DNA of 64,000 bases from UBA4479 sp963974935. GTDB taxonomy: Bacteria; Pseudomonadota; Alphaproteobacteria; Rhodospirillales; Casp-alpha2. Location: positions 1 through 64,000 of the forward strand of contig CAXBEV010000005.1 in NCBI GenBank assembly GCA_963974935.1, read 5' to 3'. The notes below the pieces were generated by a model. That model ran no database searches. It worked only from the letters and a program-made list of their open reading frames with translations, and had not been told where the DNA came from. The translations under genes and the position numbers were made by a program. Shown one piece after another: positions 17,547 through 26,511 of this stretch (positions are counted from its first letter, which is position 1; every line of letters begins with the position of its first letter).

Positions 17547-18233
17547 CTAGCGGACCTCACCTTTGCGGGCATCGCCTTTGGCTTTCAGATCGGCCAGCAC
17601 GGTTTCGCCGGCAATCGCAATTTGCCCCTCAATGACCGCTGGCACGGTACCTTCGGGAAGATAGATATCCACGCGGGAGCCGAAGCGGATTAGGCCGAAG
17701 CGTTCTCCGGCGCGCATGGCGCGGCCTTCGTCGACATCACAGATGATGCGCCGCGCGACGAGGCCGGCGATCTGCACGAAGCCGATCTCGCGGTCGTCTT
17801 TCATTTTGACTTTCAGGCTCATGCGCTCGTTAAACTCGCTGGCCTTGTCGAGGGACGCATTGAAAAACTTGCCGGGCCGGTAATGCTTGCCGCTGATGAC
17901 GCCGTTCACGGGGACCCGGTTCACGTGCACATTGAACACGTTCATGAACACGGCGACGCGGGTCAGCGGCTTGTCGCCCATATCGAGCTCGGGCGGCGGC
18001 GGGGCTTTGATGATCGATTGCACGACGCCGTCGGCGGGGCTGATCACCAAATTTTCATCGATCGGCGTGATGCGCTCCGGATCGCGGAAGAAATAAATAC
18101 ACCATGCTGTCAACACCAGGCCGATAAAGCCCAGCGGTGCCCACCAAACATACAATAACAGCATAGCTGCCGCAAAAATTGCGATGAACGGGTATCCGGC
18201 GCGATTTATGGGAACAAGAATATCTTTAAGCAA
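17547..18233 (-). CDS. psd: Phosphatidylserine decarboxylase, short form
   Basis: A 228-residue proenzyme of the short (type II) Psd group. The N-terminal part has two membrane-associated hydrophobic stretches. The conserved FMNVFNVHVNRVPVNG segment is near residues 96-111. The self-cleavage site is Gly185-Ser186 in RFGSRVDIYLP; the serine becomes the pyruvoyl cofactor. It converts phosphatidylserine to phosphatidylethanolamine at the inner membrane and lies immediately upstream of pssA, which makes its substrate. Confidence 0.94.
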   Translation of the reverse strand: MLKDILVPINRAGYPFIAIFAAAMLLLYVWWAPLGFIGLVLTAWCIYFFRDPERITPIDENLVISPADGVVQSIIKAPPPPELDMGDKPLTRVAVFMNVFNVHVNRVPVNGVISGKHYRPGKFFNASLDKASEFNERMSLKVKMKDDREIGFVQIAGLVARRIICDVDEGRAMRAGERFGLIRFGSRVDIYLPEGTVPAVIEGQIAIAGETVLADLKAKGDARKGEVR

Positions 18234-18404
18234 AATGGGGCTCCGTCACTTAAGTGCCGCACAATGCGGCCAGTGGTCCGGACTTTACACCATTAAAGCC
18301 GATGAAACAGCCTTTGAAGCATGCCTGTGCCCTGGCGGCAAAATGTCGACATATGGATGCGGAATCAGGCTCGAAACGCCGAGGTTTTATGCTAGTATCA
18401 CCAA

Positions 18405-18902
18405 ATGACCAATGTAACCGGTGATATCACCCGAAACCTTCTCGATCTCGCGGATGCTGCGGATGGCGGCATGACGATGACTCTGGATTGTGATCTGGTC
18501 AGCGGTACACCGGATCGGCGGCTTGAATTCGGGTTCGAGTTTCGCGGGATTCCGTTCGTCGTGCGTGCCGATGCAACCGGACAGGCAACACAGATTGAGA
18601 TGCGGGCAAGTCTGGGCGTTTTGCCATTTTCTGCCGAAGACAATGAAAGCCGCGCCACGGCGCTGGCAATCTTAGATGCGGCATCTGCGGATATCGGTGG
18701 CAACATTCGTTTGGATCGTCAACAACGGGTTGTGTTTGTTGAGACGTTTATGACTGAGAGCATCTTGACGCCGGCGGTGCTTATGACCTCGGTTGCAAAA
18801 AAGGTCCTGCGTGCGAAACCCTATTTGGAATTGCTGGCGTTGGTCGTGCCGCCGCCGCTTTTGGACTCAAGCGTCAGCCAAGCGCAATCAACTAGGACTT
18901 AG
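18405..18902 (+). CDS. Conserved hypothetical protein
   Basis: A 165-residue soluble protein with no recognised motif. The alternation of short strands and helices (RRLEFGFEFRGIPFVVRADAT, then RVVFVETFMTESILTPAVLM) is compatible with a YbjN or secretion-chaperone-like alpha/beta fold, but I cannot assign it to a family with confidence. It is convergent with the LysM gene, and the two stop codons overlap by four bases. Confidence 0.7.
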   Translation: MTNVTGDITRNLLDLADAADGGMTMTLDCDLVSGTPDRRLEFGFEFRGIPFVVRADATGQATQIEMRASLGVLPFSAEDNESRATALAILDAASADIGGNIRLDRQQRVVFVETFMTESILTPAVLMTSVAKKVLRAKPYLELLALVVPPPLLDSSVSQAQSTRT

Positions 18903-19906
18903 TTGACTTTCGGAATCTCGAAAACTTGACCTGGGTAGATGAGGTCCGGATCCATGATATGGTCCTGGTTGGCCTGAAAAATCTCGGTGTAAGCGAAACC
19001 GGACCCATATAGGCGCCGCGCGATCCGCCATAATGAATTGCCGGGTTGCACCAAAATGAATGTGCCCTCCGCCATTTTGCGGATGTCTTCGGCCCTGGAA
19101 AATGGATATTCGACACGCGCCAGCACTTTGCCTGCCGGATCGACCTGATCAGCGCGCAGTGTATACAGCCCAGGCGGAATCAATTCTTCGGGTCGGATCA
19201 CCCAAGTGCCGTTGTCGTCTGCTGTGCTGCGACCGACCAAAGCATCGTCCAAATACAATTGCACCAGCGCATCTTTGGGCGCACCGCCGCCGACAACAAC
19301 GCGGCCATTGCTGTCGTAATCCAACGTATCGATGGTCAGCGGGAAGGTCGCGCGGTCGACTTCCGCGCCAGGGGACTGCAAGACCTTTGCCGGGCCGTCG
19401 TCGCCTTCGCGGAATTTGAGCACCAGCGTTTTGCCCGTGGCATTGCCGCCGGCGCCTTCGGGCACGGCGATCACGACTTTTTCGTCGGAGTTGATTTGCC
19501 TGCCGTCTTCAAGTGTCGCGATCAACGAGAGCGCCCGCGATCCCGATGGTAGTGGGGTTTCCGGAATAAAAACCCATTCGCCCCTGGAATCGGCAGTCAC
19601 AGTACCGATCAAGGTCTCACCGTCGCGGATTTCGACGGTGGCGCCAGCAGGGGCGCGTCCGGCCATAACCGTATTGCCGTCCGGATCGATGCGCACCACG
19701 TCGAAGCTGGGTGCCGTTGGCGTGGCCGTGCTCATTGATGCGGTAGGGGCGGCGGCCTTTGGCGTGGTGGGCGTGTCATCTGTTGCGGCCGGTTGATCGG
19801 TACTTTGCGATTCGAGGTCGTCTTGCAGGCCGAACTGATTGAGGCCAATTGCCGCCCCAATGGCCAGCAATCCGACGACGGCGAGGAGGATGACAGTTTT
19901 TGACAT
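18899..19906 (-). CDS. LysM peptidoglycan-binding protein with Ig-like repeats
   Basis: A 335-residue protein anchored by an N-terminal hydrophobic helix (residues 4-24). A Thr/Pro/Ala-rich linker leads to two Ig-like beta domains (about residues 70-150 and 190-275), each with a GATVEIRDGETLIG-type motif. A single C-terminal LysM domain (about 282-333, FILVQPGNSLWRIARRLYGS) would bind the glycan strands of peptidoglycan. It is probably a periplasmic, inner-membrane-anchored cell wall protein. Related proteins are widespread in Rhodospirillales; their exact role is not established. Confidence 0.88.
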   Translation of the reverse strand: MSKTVILLAVVGLLAIGAAIGLNQFGLQDDLESQSTDQPAATDDTPTTPKAAAPTASMSTATPTAPSFDVVRIDPDGNTVMAGRAPAGATVEIRDGETLIGTVTADSRGEWVFIPETPLPSGSRALSLIATLEDGRQINSDEKVVIAVPEGAGGNATGKTLVLKFREGDDGPAKVLQSPGAEVDRATFPLTIDTLDYDSNGRVVVGGGAPKDALVQLYLDDALVGRSTADDNGTWVIRPEELIPPGLYTLRADQVDPAGKVLARVEYPFSRAEDIRKMAEGTFILVQPGNSLWRIARRLYGSGFAYTEIFQANQDHIMDPDLIYPGQVFEIPKVN

Positions 19907-20090
19907 TTGATCCTGATTGCCACATTTCCGCCCTACAGGGAAGACATAACCTGCGTCGGGTATGCAACGGCATACGCCATCATTGACCGTAAAGCATCTG
20001 TATTTGTTGTCTTATTTAAACTATGCCTGCGCGCCTTCGGCAGTTAACAATATGGCGATCGCGTGAAACATCAGCATTGGGAGCGTGACC

Positions 20091-20768
20091 ATGTCGGATA
20101 ATTCAACAAGTGATTCGCCGAACAAGGTTTTCGTTTGGGACCTGCCGACCCGTTTATTCCACTGGGTGTTGGTCGGCGCGGTGGCGACATCGCTGACCGC
20201 CGGCGAACTCGGCAACATGAATATCCACGTGATCAGTGGGCATGTTGTGCTGTCGTTGATCGTGTTCAGGTTGGGATGGGGGATCGTCGGCGGGCGCCAT
20301 GCGCGGTTTACTGATTTTGTCCGTGGACCCGGTGCCGTGATCACTTATGTAAAGAAATTCATGCGCGGTGAGAGCGAAGAGCATACCGGGCATAACCCGC
20401 TTGGTGGTTGGTCGGTCATGGCATTTTTGGGCACATTGATGGTGCAGGTCGGCACCGGCCTGTTTGCCAACGACGATATCCTGACCGAAGGACCATTGAT
20501 GAAGTTGGTCTCCAAATCGACCAGTGATTTTCTGACCTACATTCATGAAATCAGCGGCACCGTGCTGTATGTGTTGATCGCCACACACCTGTTGGCGATC
20601 ATGATTTATTCGGCGAAAGGACAGAAACTGCTGGGCGCGATGGTGTCGGGGATCAAGTCGAGCCGAAATATTGGTCCGGTCGCATCTGATGCGAAGGGCA
20701 ACTGGCTCGCCGCCGCCGTGCTTGCGGCTGTTGCGGCGGCCATTGCCTACTTCATCAAGACGTACTGA
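20091..20768 (+). CDS. Cytochrome b561-type membrane protein
   Basis: A 225-residue membrane protein of the cytochrome b561/Ni-Fe hydrogenase b-subunit family. It opens with KVFVWDLPTRLFHWVLVG and continues with HVISGHVVLSLIVFRLGWGI. Histidines in the helices (RLFHW, SGHVVL, IHEISG, ATHLLAI) are the candidate haem ligands. The first in-frame start is GTG at 20085, but ATG 20091 has GGGAG at better spacing. It converges with a cytochrome c' gene five bases away. Such b-type cytochromes typically pass electrons from quinol to small periplasmic c cytochromes, so the two may work together. Confidence 0.88.
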   Translation: MSDNSTSDSPNKVFVWDLPTRLFHWVLVGAVATSLTAGELGNMNIHVISGHVVLSLIVFRLGWGIVGGRHARFTDFVRGPGAVITYVKKFMRGESEEHTGHNPLGGWSVMAFLGTLMVQVGTGLFANDDILTEGPLMKLVSKSTSDFLTYIHEISGTVLYVLIATHLLAIMIYSAKGQKLLGAMVSGIKSSRNIGPVASDAKGNWLAAAVLAAVAAAIAYFIKTY

Positions 20769-20773
20769 TCAGG

Positions 20774-21241
20774 TCATTTTTTCTCGCGGAAATCGTCGTG
20801 GCAAGCTTTGCAGGCGTTCTTGCCGAGCGCACCCAGTTGTGCGCCAATCGCCGACATGTCGCCGCCGCTGGCCACTTGGGCCAGTTTTTCAGACTCAGCA
20901 ATAAACGCCATGGTGATTTTTTTGAAATCTTCGGGTTTTTCCCAAATGGCCATCTTCGCTTCGGTCTCGCCGTCCATTTTGCTGGAGTTTTCGGGGAACG
21001 CATGCGCGGCAATTTTTGCCAAATCGGCCATGGCATTTGCGTGTAGCGCGATGTCGCCGGGTTGCCCAGCGCCGGTCTTTAAGATCGTGGCGATGGCCGT
21101 CATGTGGCCACCGACGGCCTTCATGGTGGCTTTGCGATATTTGATGTCGTCCTCACCGGCGAAGGCTTGGCTGGTAAAGCCAACAGCAGCCAGTAAGGTG
21201 ACTGCGGTGATGGTCTTGATTGGGCGGGATGTGAAAAGCAT
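20774..21241 (-). CDS. Cytochrome c' family protein
   Basis: A 155-residue periplasmic protein with a signal peptide (1-29, cut at AFA-GE). The mature part is a four-helix bundle with a C-terminal haem-attachment site CKACH (Cys144, Cys147, His148), in the class II cytochrome c layout. Cytochromes c' bind nitric oxide and carbon monoxide at an open haem site and protect against nitrosative stress. Met40 in the first helix could be a sixth ligand, as in cytochrome c-556 types, so the low-spin alternative is open. The neighbouring b561 may be its electron donor. Confidence 0.9.
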   Translation of the reverse strand: MLFTSRPIKTITAVTLLAAVGFTSQAFAGEDDIKYRKATMKAVGGHMTAIATILKTGAGQPGDIALHANAMADLAKIAAHAFPENSSKMDGETEAKMAIWEKPEDFKKITMAFIAESEKLAQVASGGDMSAIGAQLGALGKNACKACHDDFREKK

Positions 21242-21429
21242 TAGTATGAACCTTCCATGATGAATGATGTCGCATTGTCTGCCTGCCGCTGGTGGTGGGC
21301 GGCTGCATAAGCTATATAACCTTAAGATAATATATGGATGTCGGAAATTCTATATTCACACTCTCGTGAAGGGATAGCGGTCCGGCACGCCTGACATTCC
21401 GGCACGCCTGACATATGGATATTTTTTAA

Positions 21430-22011
21430 ATGCCAATGCCGAAATCCATCGCCGTTTTCTGCGGTTCTAAGCCGGGCGCCGACCCGCGCCACATGGCGAC
21501 AGCTTCTGCGTTGGGCACAGAGATGGCCGCACGGGGCATTGAGCTTATCTATGGCGGCGGGCGGGTTGGTTTGATGGGGGGCGTGGCCGATGGCGTGCGG
21601 GACGGCGGCGGCACGGTGACCGGGATCATACCGGCGTTCCTGATGAAGCGCGAAATCGTCGACACCGACAGCAATCTGGAGGTCACCCAGACCATGCACG
21701 AGCGTAAGCAGCGCATGTTCGAGTTGGCAGACGGGTTCGTCTCGTTGGCCGGCGGCATCGGTACCTTGGATGAAACGGCGGATATCCTAAGTTGGAAACA
21801 ACTCGGTCTGCATAAAAAACCGATTATATTGCTGAGCGAAGATGGCTATTGGCGCGCGTTTGAGACGATGATTTCGGACTTCTTGGATGCCGGTTTCGCC
21901 AATCCGACTGATGGCGATTTGTATAATGTTGTCGACAGCGTCGATGCGGTGTTCGATATTTTCGAGACCATTGATTGGCCGGCAGCGACTGAGATACCGG
22001 ATGTTTTGTGA
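21430..22011 (+). CDS. LOG-family (TIGR00730) Rossmann-fold protein
   Basis: A 193-residue protein of the family that includes cytokinin riboside 5'-monophosphate phosphoribohydrolases. These enzymes remove ribose-5-phosphate from adenine-type nucleotides. YGGGRVGLMG (residues 41-50) and AGGIGTLDE (107-115) are the two signature motifs; the usual PGG-x-GT-x-x-E has Ala in place of Pro. Arg and Glu of ERKQRM are the other family residues. In bacteria the true substrate is often a nucleotide monophosphate or a damaged nucleotide. It lies six bases upstream of a 2OG-oxygenase gene and probably shares its transcript. Confidence 0.9.
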   Translation: MPMPKSIAVFCGSKPGADPRHMATASALGTEMAARGIELIYGGGRVGLMGGVADGVRDGGGTVTGIIPAFLMKREIVDTDSNLEVTQTMHERKQRMFELADGFVSLAGGIGTLDETADILSWKQLGLHKKPIILLSEDGYWRAFETMISDFLDAGFANPTDGDLYNVVDSVDAVFDIFETIDWPAATEIPDVL

Positions 22012-22017
22012 GGCACC

Positions 22018-22965
22018 ATGTGGCTGAACCATTCTGATGCATTTTTAATTCCGACGGTGGATCTCAGCACTGGGGCCGCCGCGCAGGCAGTTGATGATGC
22101 GTGTCGTCGGCACGGGTTCTTTTATCTGACCGGGCACGGGGTTTCGTCGACGGTCACTGAAAAGGCGTTCGCCGCCGCCGCGCGTTTCTTTGCCGCGCCG
22201 CTAGAAACTAAAAACGCCTATCATATCCGTCATTCGCACCCGCATCAGCGCGGTTATGTGCCGCTGTTCGAAGAAAGCCTGGATGAGGGCGCGCTGCCCG
22301 ATTTCAAAGAAAGCTTCGACATGGGCGTCGACCGTGCCCCGAATTATCCGGACGTTTTGACAGGTAAGCTGTTTGCGGCGCCGAACATCTGGCCGCCGGT
22401 GCCCGGCTTCCGCGAAGCGATTGAGGCCTATCATCTTGAGATGATGCGCCTTGGCCTCGACCTTGTCCGCTTAACAGCGTGTGCGCTTGGATTGCCGTCA
22501 GGGTACTTTGATGAGGCAATGGGTGATCCGGTGGGCAATCTCAGGCTGCTGCATTATCCGGCTGCTGAGAACGAACAAGTTCAGCACGGGCATGGCTGCG
22601 GTGCACATACGGACTACGGCTTTTTGACGGTGTTGGCGCAAGACGACGTGGGCGGGCTTGAAGTCGAGGGGGCCGGCGGGCGTTGGATGCCTTTGGCGCC
22701 GCGCCCGGACGCGTTCGTCGTCAATTTGGGCGATCTGCTAACCCATTGGACCGGCGGATTGTACCAAGCGCGCCGACATCGGGTGGTGAATGCCGGTGCA
22801 CGGGAACGCTACTCAATCCCGTTTTTCCTCGATCCAAATGTTGATGCCGAGATTAACGTGGTGCCGACGTGTCGGCATTTGCCGGGGGCTGGCGCGTATC
22901 AGCCGGTAAACGCGGGCGCGTTCTTGCAGGGCCGCTTCGATGCGACCTTTACCTATCGGAAGTAA
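22018..22965 (+). CDS. Isopenicillin N synthase-like 2-oxoglutarate/Fe(II) oxygenase
   Basis: A 315-residue non-haem iron oxygenase. His197 and Asp199 (GAHTDYGFLTVL) with His254 (ARRHRVVN) form the iron triad, and Arg264 and Ser266 (RYSIPFF) bind the 2-oxoglutarate carboxylate. The N-terminal DACRRHGFFYLTGHGV is the usual DIOX_N segment. Members hydroxylate or desaturate small molecules; the substrate here is unknown. Coupling to the LOG gene hints at nucleotide or purine-derivative metabolism, but that is weak inference. Confidence 0.9.
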   Translation: MWLNHSDAFLIPTVDLSTGAAAQAVDDACRRHGFFYLTGHGVSSTVTEKAFAAAARFFAAPLETKNAYHIRHSHPHQRGYVPLFEESLDEGALPDFKESFDMGVDRAPNYPDVLTGKLFAAPNIWPPVPGFREAIEAYHLEMMRLGLDLVRLTACALGLPSGYFDEAMGDPVGNLRLLHYPAAENEQVQHGHGCGAHTDYGFLTVLAQDDVGGLEVEGAGGRWMPLAPRPDAFVVNLGDLLTHWTGGLYQARRHRVVNAGARERYSIPFFLDPNVDAEINVVPTCRHLPGAGAYQPVNAGAFLQGRFDATFTYRK

Positions 22966-23135
22966 AACACGCATCGGCGTGCGCTCAGTGATGATTGGTG
23001 CCACCGCCGCGCCTTGCAAAGCCCCACATCCCCGCATATCGTGCGGCCCAGAATATGAAAGAATAGCTGTAAATTTTGGGGTATGACTGCCTGCGCCGTC
23101 CGAGCGTGTCAGGCTGCAATGAGGAGAGACAAATC

Positions 23136-24356
23136 ATGTCAAAGATCAAAGTCGCCAACCCGATCGTCGAACTCGACGGCGACGAAATGACCCGGATCAT
23201 CTGGGCATTCATCAAAGAAAAGCTGATCCTGCCGTACCTGGATGTGGATCTGAAATATTATGATCTCAGCGTTGAAAAGCGCGACGAGACCAATGACCAG
23301 ATCACCGTTGATGCCGCGAACGCCATCAAAGAACACGGCGTCGGCGTCAAGTGCGCAACGATCACGCCCGATGAAGAGCGGGTTGAGGAATTCGGCCTCA
23401 AGGAAATGTGGCGTTCGCCGAACGGCACGATCCGTAACATCCTCGGCGGCACCGTGTTCCGTCAGCCGATCATCTGCAAAAATGTGCCGCGTTTGGTGCC
23501 GGGCTGGACGAAGCCGATTGTGATCGGTCGTCACGCGTTCGGCGATCAATACCGCGCTACCGATTTCTTGTTCCCAGGCGCCGGTAAGCTGACCATGAAA
23601 TTCGTGCCTGCCGACGGTGGCGATGTGATCGAGCGAGAAGTGTTCGATGCGCCCTCCAGCGGTGTTGCGATGGGTATGTATAACCTGGATGACAGCATCA
23701 AGGGTTTCGCGCGCGCTTGTATGAACTACGGCCTCGACCTGGGCTGGCCGGTGTATCTGTCGACCAAGAACACGATTTTGAAAAAGTACGATGGTCGCTT
23801 CAAAGATCTATTTGAAGAAGTTTATCAGACTGAATTTAAAGACAAGTTCGACGCAAAAGGTCTGACCTACGAACACCGCTTGATCGACGACATGGTCGCG
23901 TGTGCCATGAAATGGGAAGGCGGTTTTGTGTGGGCGTGTAAGAACTACGACGGTGATGTGCAGTCGGATACCGTAGCCCAAGGATTCGGCTCACTTGGCC
24001 TGATGACGTCGGTGCTGTTGACGCCGGACGGCAAGACCGTCGAGGCCGAAGCCGCGCACGGCACGGTGACCCGTCACTACCGCCAGCACCAGCAGGGCAA
24101 GGAAACGTCGACCAACCCGATCGCGTCGATTTTTGCCTGGACCCGTGGCCTCAGCTATCGCGGCAAGTTCGACGACACGCCCGATGTGACCCGGTTTGCC
24201 GAAACCTTGGAAAAAGTCTGTATCGACACCGTCGAAAGCGGCAACATGACCAAGGACCTAGCGTTGCTCATTGGCCCAGATCAGGGTTGGATGACGACCC
24301 AGGAATTCCTCGACAAATTGGATGCCAACCTCAAGGTTGCGATGCAAAGCTGGTAA
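23136..24356 (+). CDS. icd: NADP-dependent isocitrate dehydrogenase
   Basis: A 406-residue enzyme of the homodimeric eukaryote-like subfamily used by alphaproteobacteria. It opens with IKVANPIVELDGDEMTRIIW and has the substrate-binding SPNGTIRNILGGTVFR and the AEAAHGTVTRHYRQHQ segment at the cofactor site. It oxidises isocitrate to 2-oxoglutarate in the citric acid cycle. I chose the ATG at 23136 because it follows GAGGAGA; an upstream in-frame start at 23076 lacks a ribosome site. A terminator follows at 24388, so it is a single-gene unit. Confidence 0.96.
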   Translation: MSKIKVANPIVELDGDEMTRIIWAFIKEKLILPYLDVDLKYYDLSVEKRDETNDQITVDAANAIKEHGVGVKCATITPDEERVEEFGLKEMWRSPNGTIRNILGGTVFRQPIICKNVPRLVPGWTKPIVIGRHAFGDQYRATDFLFPGAGKLTMKFVPADGGDVIEREVFDAPSSGVAMGMYNLDDSIKGFARACMNYGLDLGWPVYLSTKNTILKKYDGRFKDLFEEVYQTEFKDKFDAKGLTYEHRLIDDMVACAMKWEGGFVWACKNYDGDVQSDTVAQGFGSLGLMTSVLLTPDGKTVEAEAAHGTVTRHYRQHQQGKETSTNPIASIFAWTRGLSYRGKFDDTPDVTRFAETLEKVCIDTVESGNMTKDLALLIGPDQGWMTTQEFLDKLDANLKVAMQSW

Positions 24357-24387
24357 GCTGCGCCGTCGTATCTTTTTAAGTTTAAAG

Positions 24388-24426
24388 AATCCCGGGTTCG
24401 CTCAATGCGTACTCGGGATTTTTTTG
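24388..24426 (+). terminator. Rho-independent terminator of icd
   Basis: AATCCCG (24388-24394) pairs with CGGGATT (24414-24420), followed by a run of T, 32 bases after the icd stop. Confidence 0.75.
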
Positions 24427-24445
24427 CCTTCGCTCCCAACGTCTC

Positions 24446-24521
24446 ATCATCCTGAACTCGATTCAGGATCTCAGGCCACGTTCCTCCCCCGCAAGGGGAT
24501 CCTGAAACAAGTTCAGGATGA
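24446..24521. repeat. Intergenic inverted repeat (TCATCCTGAAC type)
   Basis: Two arms of about 24 bases face each other: TCATCCTGAACTCGATTCAG at 24446-24465 and its near-complement at 24498-24521. The pair can fold into one long hairpin, and each arm is itself palindromic (CCTGAAC/TTCAGG). Elements of this sequence type are scattered in many alphaproteobacterial genomes, but no second copy lies in this window. Confidence 0.65.
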
Positions 24522-24568
24522 CGCTGTTGTGTGATGGGGGGCGCTGTGTCTTTGCCGCCGCCGGTGGG

Positions 24569-25831
24569 TCACTTTCTAAAGCCGCGGCCCTTGCCGATGG
24601 CGGTGGTGCCGAATTTTTTACGGACCGCTTCGATGGCGTCTGAGACTTTAATTCGTTTGTCCAGGTCGGGGTCGGCGAGGTCGGGGCGGTCGGCTTGGGT
24701 GCCGTCGACGAGGCGCTCGGCGCCGACGCCGATCAGGCGGAATTGTTTGTGGCCATCGACTTCAGTGCTCAGCAGTTGTTCGGCGGCCTTGTAGATTTCG
24801 TCGGCAAGCCGGGTCGGGCCGTGCAGTTTGCGAGACCGGGTCACCAGCTTGAAATCCGATGTCTTAAGTTTAAGTTGTACGCCTTCGCAGGCAAATTCGG
24901 CGGTGTTCAAACGGCGCGCGACCTTTTCTGACAAACGCCAGAGCGTGACCCGAAGGGCTTCGATATCCGCGACGTCGTCTTCGAAAGTGGTTTCGGCGGA
25001 GATCGATTTGGTGCTGCTTTCGGGGTCGACGACGCGCATGTCTTGCGCGTTTGCGAACCGTTTCAAGCGCCGACCGATGGACCCATAGCGCGCCACCAAA
25101 TCCGCTTCGTCCCAGTCTTTGAGTTGACCGATGCGCGCAATCCCGTCGCGCTCAAGCTTGCCGCGGAGCGCGCGACCGACGCCCCACAACTTACCGACCG
25201 ATAGGCTGGATAGGAATTCCACGGCTTCAGCACGGCCGATCGCGGCGAAGCCCCGTGGCTTATCGAGGTCGGACGCCATCTTAGCCAAGAACTTATTGAA
25301 GCTGAGGCCGATGGAGACATTGATGCCGATGTCCCGCTCAATCCGCATTGCCAGTTTGACCAGAGTTTCCGCCGGTGCGCCGTGGTGCAGACGTTGTGTC
25401 CCGGACAGGTCTAAGAAGGCTTCATCGATGGAGATCGGCTCGATCAAGGGCGTGATGTCGTTCATCATGGTGCGCACCTCATGGCCGACGCGGCGGTATT
25501 TTTCCATGTCCGGGCGAATCACCACAGCATCGGGGCAGGCGGCGAGCGCTTTAAACATCGGCATCGCGGATCGGATTCCATAAATCCGCGCGATATAGCA
25601 GCACGCTGCGACAACGCCGCGCCTACCCCCGCCGACGATGACGGGTTTCCCGCGAATCTTTGGATTGTCGCGTTTTTCGACGGACGCATAAAAGGCATCG
25701 CAGTCTAAGTGCGCGATTTCCAGGTTCATCAGCTCTGGATGGGCAAAAAATCGGGTCCCACCGCAGGCTGGACACGGCCCGTCTGAGGTGGTTTCAAAAG
25801 TATTTGCACAATCGCGGCAGATCGCGCTCAT
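24569..25831 (-). CDS. dinB: DNA polymerase IV with N-terminal zinc ribbon
   Basis: A 420-residue Y-family translesion polymerase. Residues 1-30 form a zinc ribbon (Cys5-x-x-Cys8 and Cys20-x-x-Cys23) seen in some alphaproteobacterial DinB proteins but not in the E. coli enzyme. The polymerase core starts at IAHLDCDAFYASVEKRDNP, with metal-binding Asp43, and SIDEAFLDLSG holds the other catalytic acids. A helix-hairpin-helix region (VGKLWGVGRALRGKLE) and a little-finger domain follow. The C-terminus is basic and is probably involved in DNA or clamp contacts. No LexA box was identified upstream. Confidence 0.94.
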   Translation of the reverse strand: MSAICRDCANTFETTSDGPCPACGGTRFFAHPELMNLEIAHLDCDAFYASVEKRDNPKIRGKPVIVGGGRRGVVAACCYIARIYGIRSAMPMFKALAACPDAVVIRPDMEKYRRVGHEVRTMMNDITPLIEPISIDEAFLDLSGTQRLHHGAPAETLVKLAMRIERDIGINVSIGLSFNKFLAKMASDLDKPRGFAAIGRAEAVEFLSSLSVGKLWGVGRALRGKLERDGIARIGQLKDWDEADLVARYGSIGRRLKRFANAQDMRVVDPESSTKSISAETTFEDDVADIEALRVTLWRLSEKVARRLNTAEFACEGVQLKLKTSDFKLVTRSRKLHGPTRLADEIYKAAEQLLSTEVDGHKQFRLIGVGAERLVDGTQADRPDLADPDLDKRIKVSDAIEAVRKKFGTTAIGKGRGFRK

Positions 25832-25935
25832 CGCTCAGCCTCGGCCCGGATGCATAAGACACAGGAAAGTTGCTGCAGGGTGCCTTAATGGACACTATGA
25901 TATCAATGTCTTAACAGGAGCGTGCACGAAGTTTT

Positions 25936-26511
25936 ATGAGCAAACAAGCGACCCTGACCCGCGATGAACCTGACGAGCTTCATGCCAAGGGTATGGAAAT
26001 CCGCCAGTTAGAGCAGACCGTGCACGCGTTGCGCGACGAGTTGGAGCGTGTTGAGGTCCTGAAAGAACAAGCGGTTCAAGACGCCGTTTCCAATTCGGCC
26101 GACGAGATCAAACAACTGCGCGACACCGCGCAGGCCTTGCGCGACGAATTAGAAGCGCACCGCGCCGCCGCCGAAGCGCGGATCCAAGAAGCGGTGGCCA
26201 ACTCGGCCAGCGAGATCAAACAGCTGATAGGCACAGCCCAGGCGCTGCGCGACGAGATGGAGCGGCTGCGCGTCGAAAAAGAAGATGCGGTGCAGGATTC
26301 CGTGCGTAACGCCAATGACGAAATTCGTCAACTTAAGCAGACCGTCGCCACTTTGCGCGACGAGCTTGAGACCATGCGCTTTGATTCGATGGAAAAAATG
26401 CAAGAACAAGAACGCGTCACCCGTGACGAGGTTGGTCAGTTGCAGCAGACGGTCGCTGCACTGCGCCTGGAACTGGAAGCGGCATCGACGGGGGCGGGTG
26501 ATGGCAAGTAA
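25936..26511 (+). CDS. Coiled-coil protein built of 36-residue repeats
   Basis: A 191-residue protein that is almost entirely coiled coil. From residue 21 it consists of four 36-residue units and a partial fifth, each starting E[IV]xQL, followed by a [TA]LRDE[LM]E-type core and ending near NSAD/NAND. Heptad hydrophobics are visible. Thirty-six equals two hendecads plus two heptads, which keeps the stripe of hydrophobic residues in register. It has no signal peptide or membrane segment. Its last 11 bases overlap the start of the adenylate cyclase gene, so the two products are coupled and may form a complex. The function is not otherwise known. Confidence 0.85.
   Translation: MSKQATLTRDEPDELHAKGMEIRQLEQTVHALRDELERVEVLKEQAVQDAVSNSADEIKQLRDTAQALRDELEAHRAAAEARIQEAVANSASEIKQLIGTAQALRDEMERLRVEKEDAVQDSVRNANDEIRQLKQTVATLRDELETMRFDSMEKMQEQERVTRDEVGQLQQTVAALRLELEAASTGAGDGK
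25996..26487 (+). repeat. 108-base tandem coding repeats
   Basis: Four full units begin at 25996, 26104, 26212 and 26320, and a partial fifth at 26428. Units keep exact 108-base spacing with no insertions, while the DNA has diverged between copies, most at third positions. This suggests old duplication with selection for the 36-residue period. Confidence 0.8.

Noticed and set aside
22985..23215. Minus-strand open frame before icd
   Set aside because: Overlaps the icd ribosome site and start; no start with a ribosome site and no recognised motif, though the last 30 residues look slightly protein-like.
25996..26487. Regular repeats that might be a CRISPR or satellite array
   Set aside because: The units are 108 bases, coding, diverged at third positions and without spacers; they encode the 36-residue coiled-coil period.
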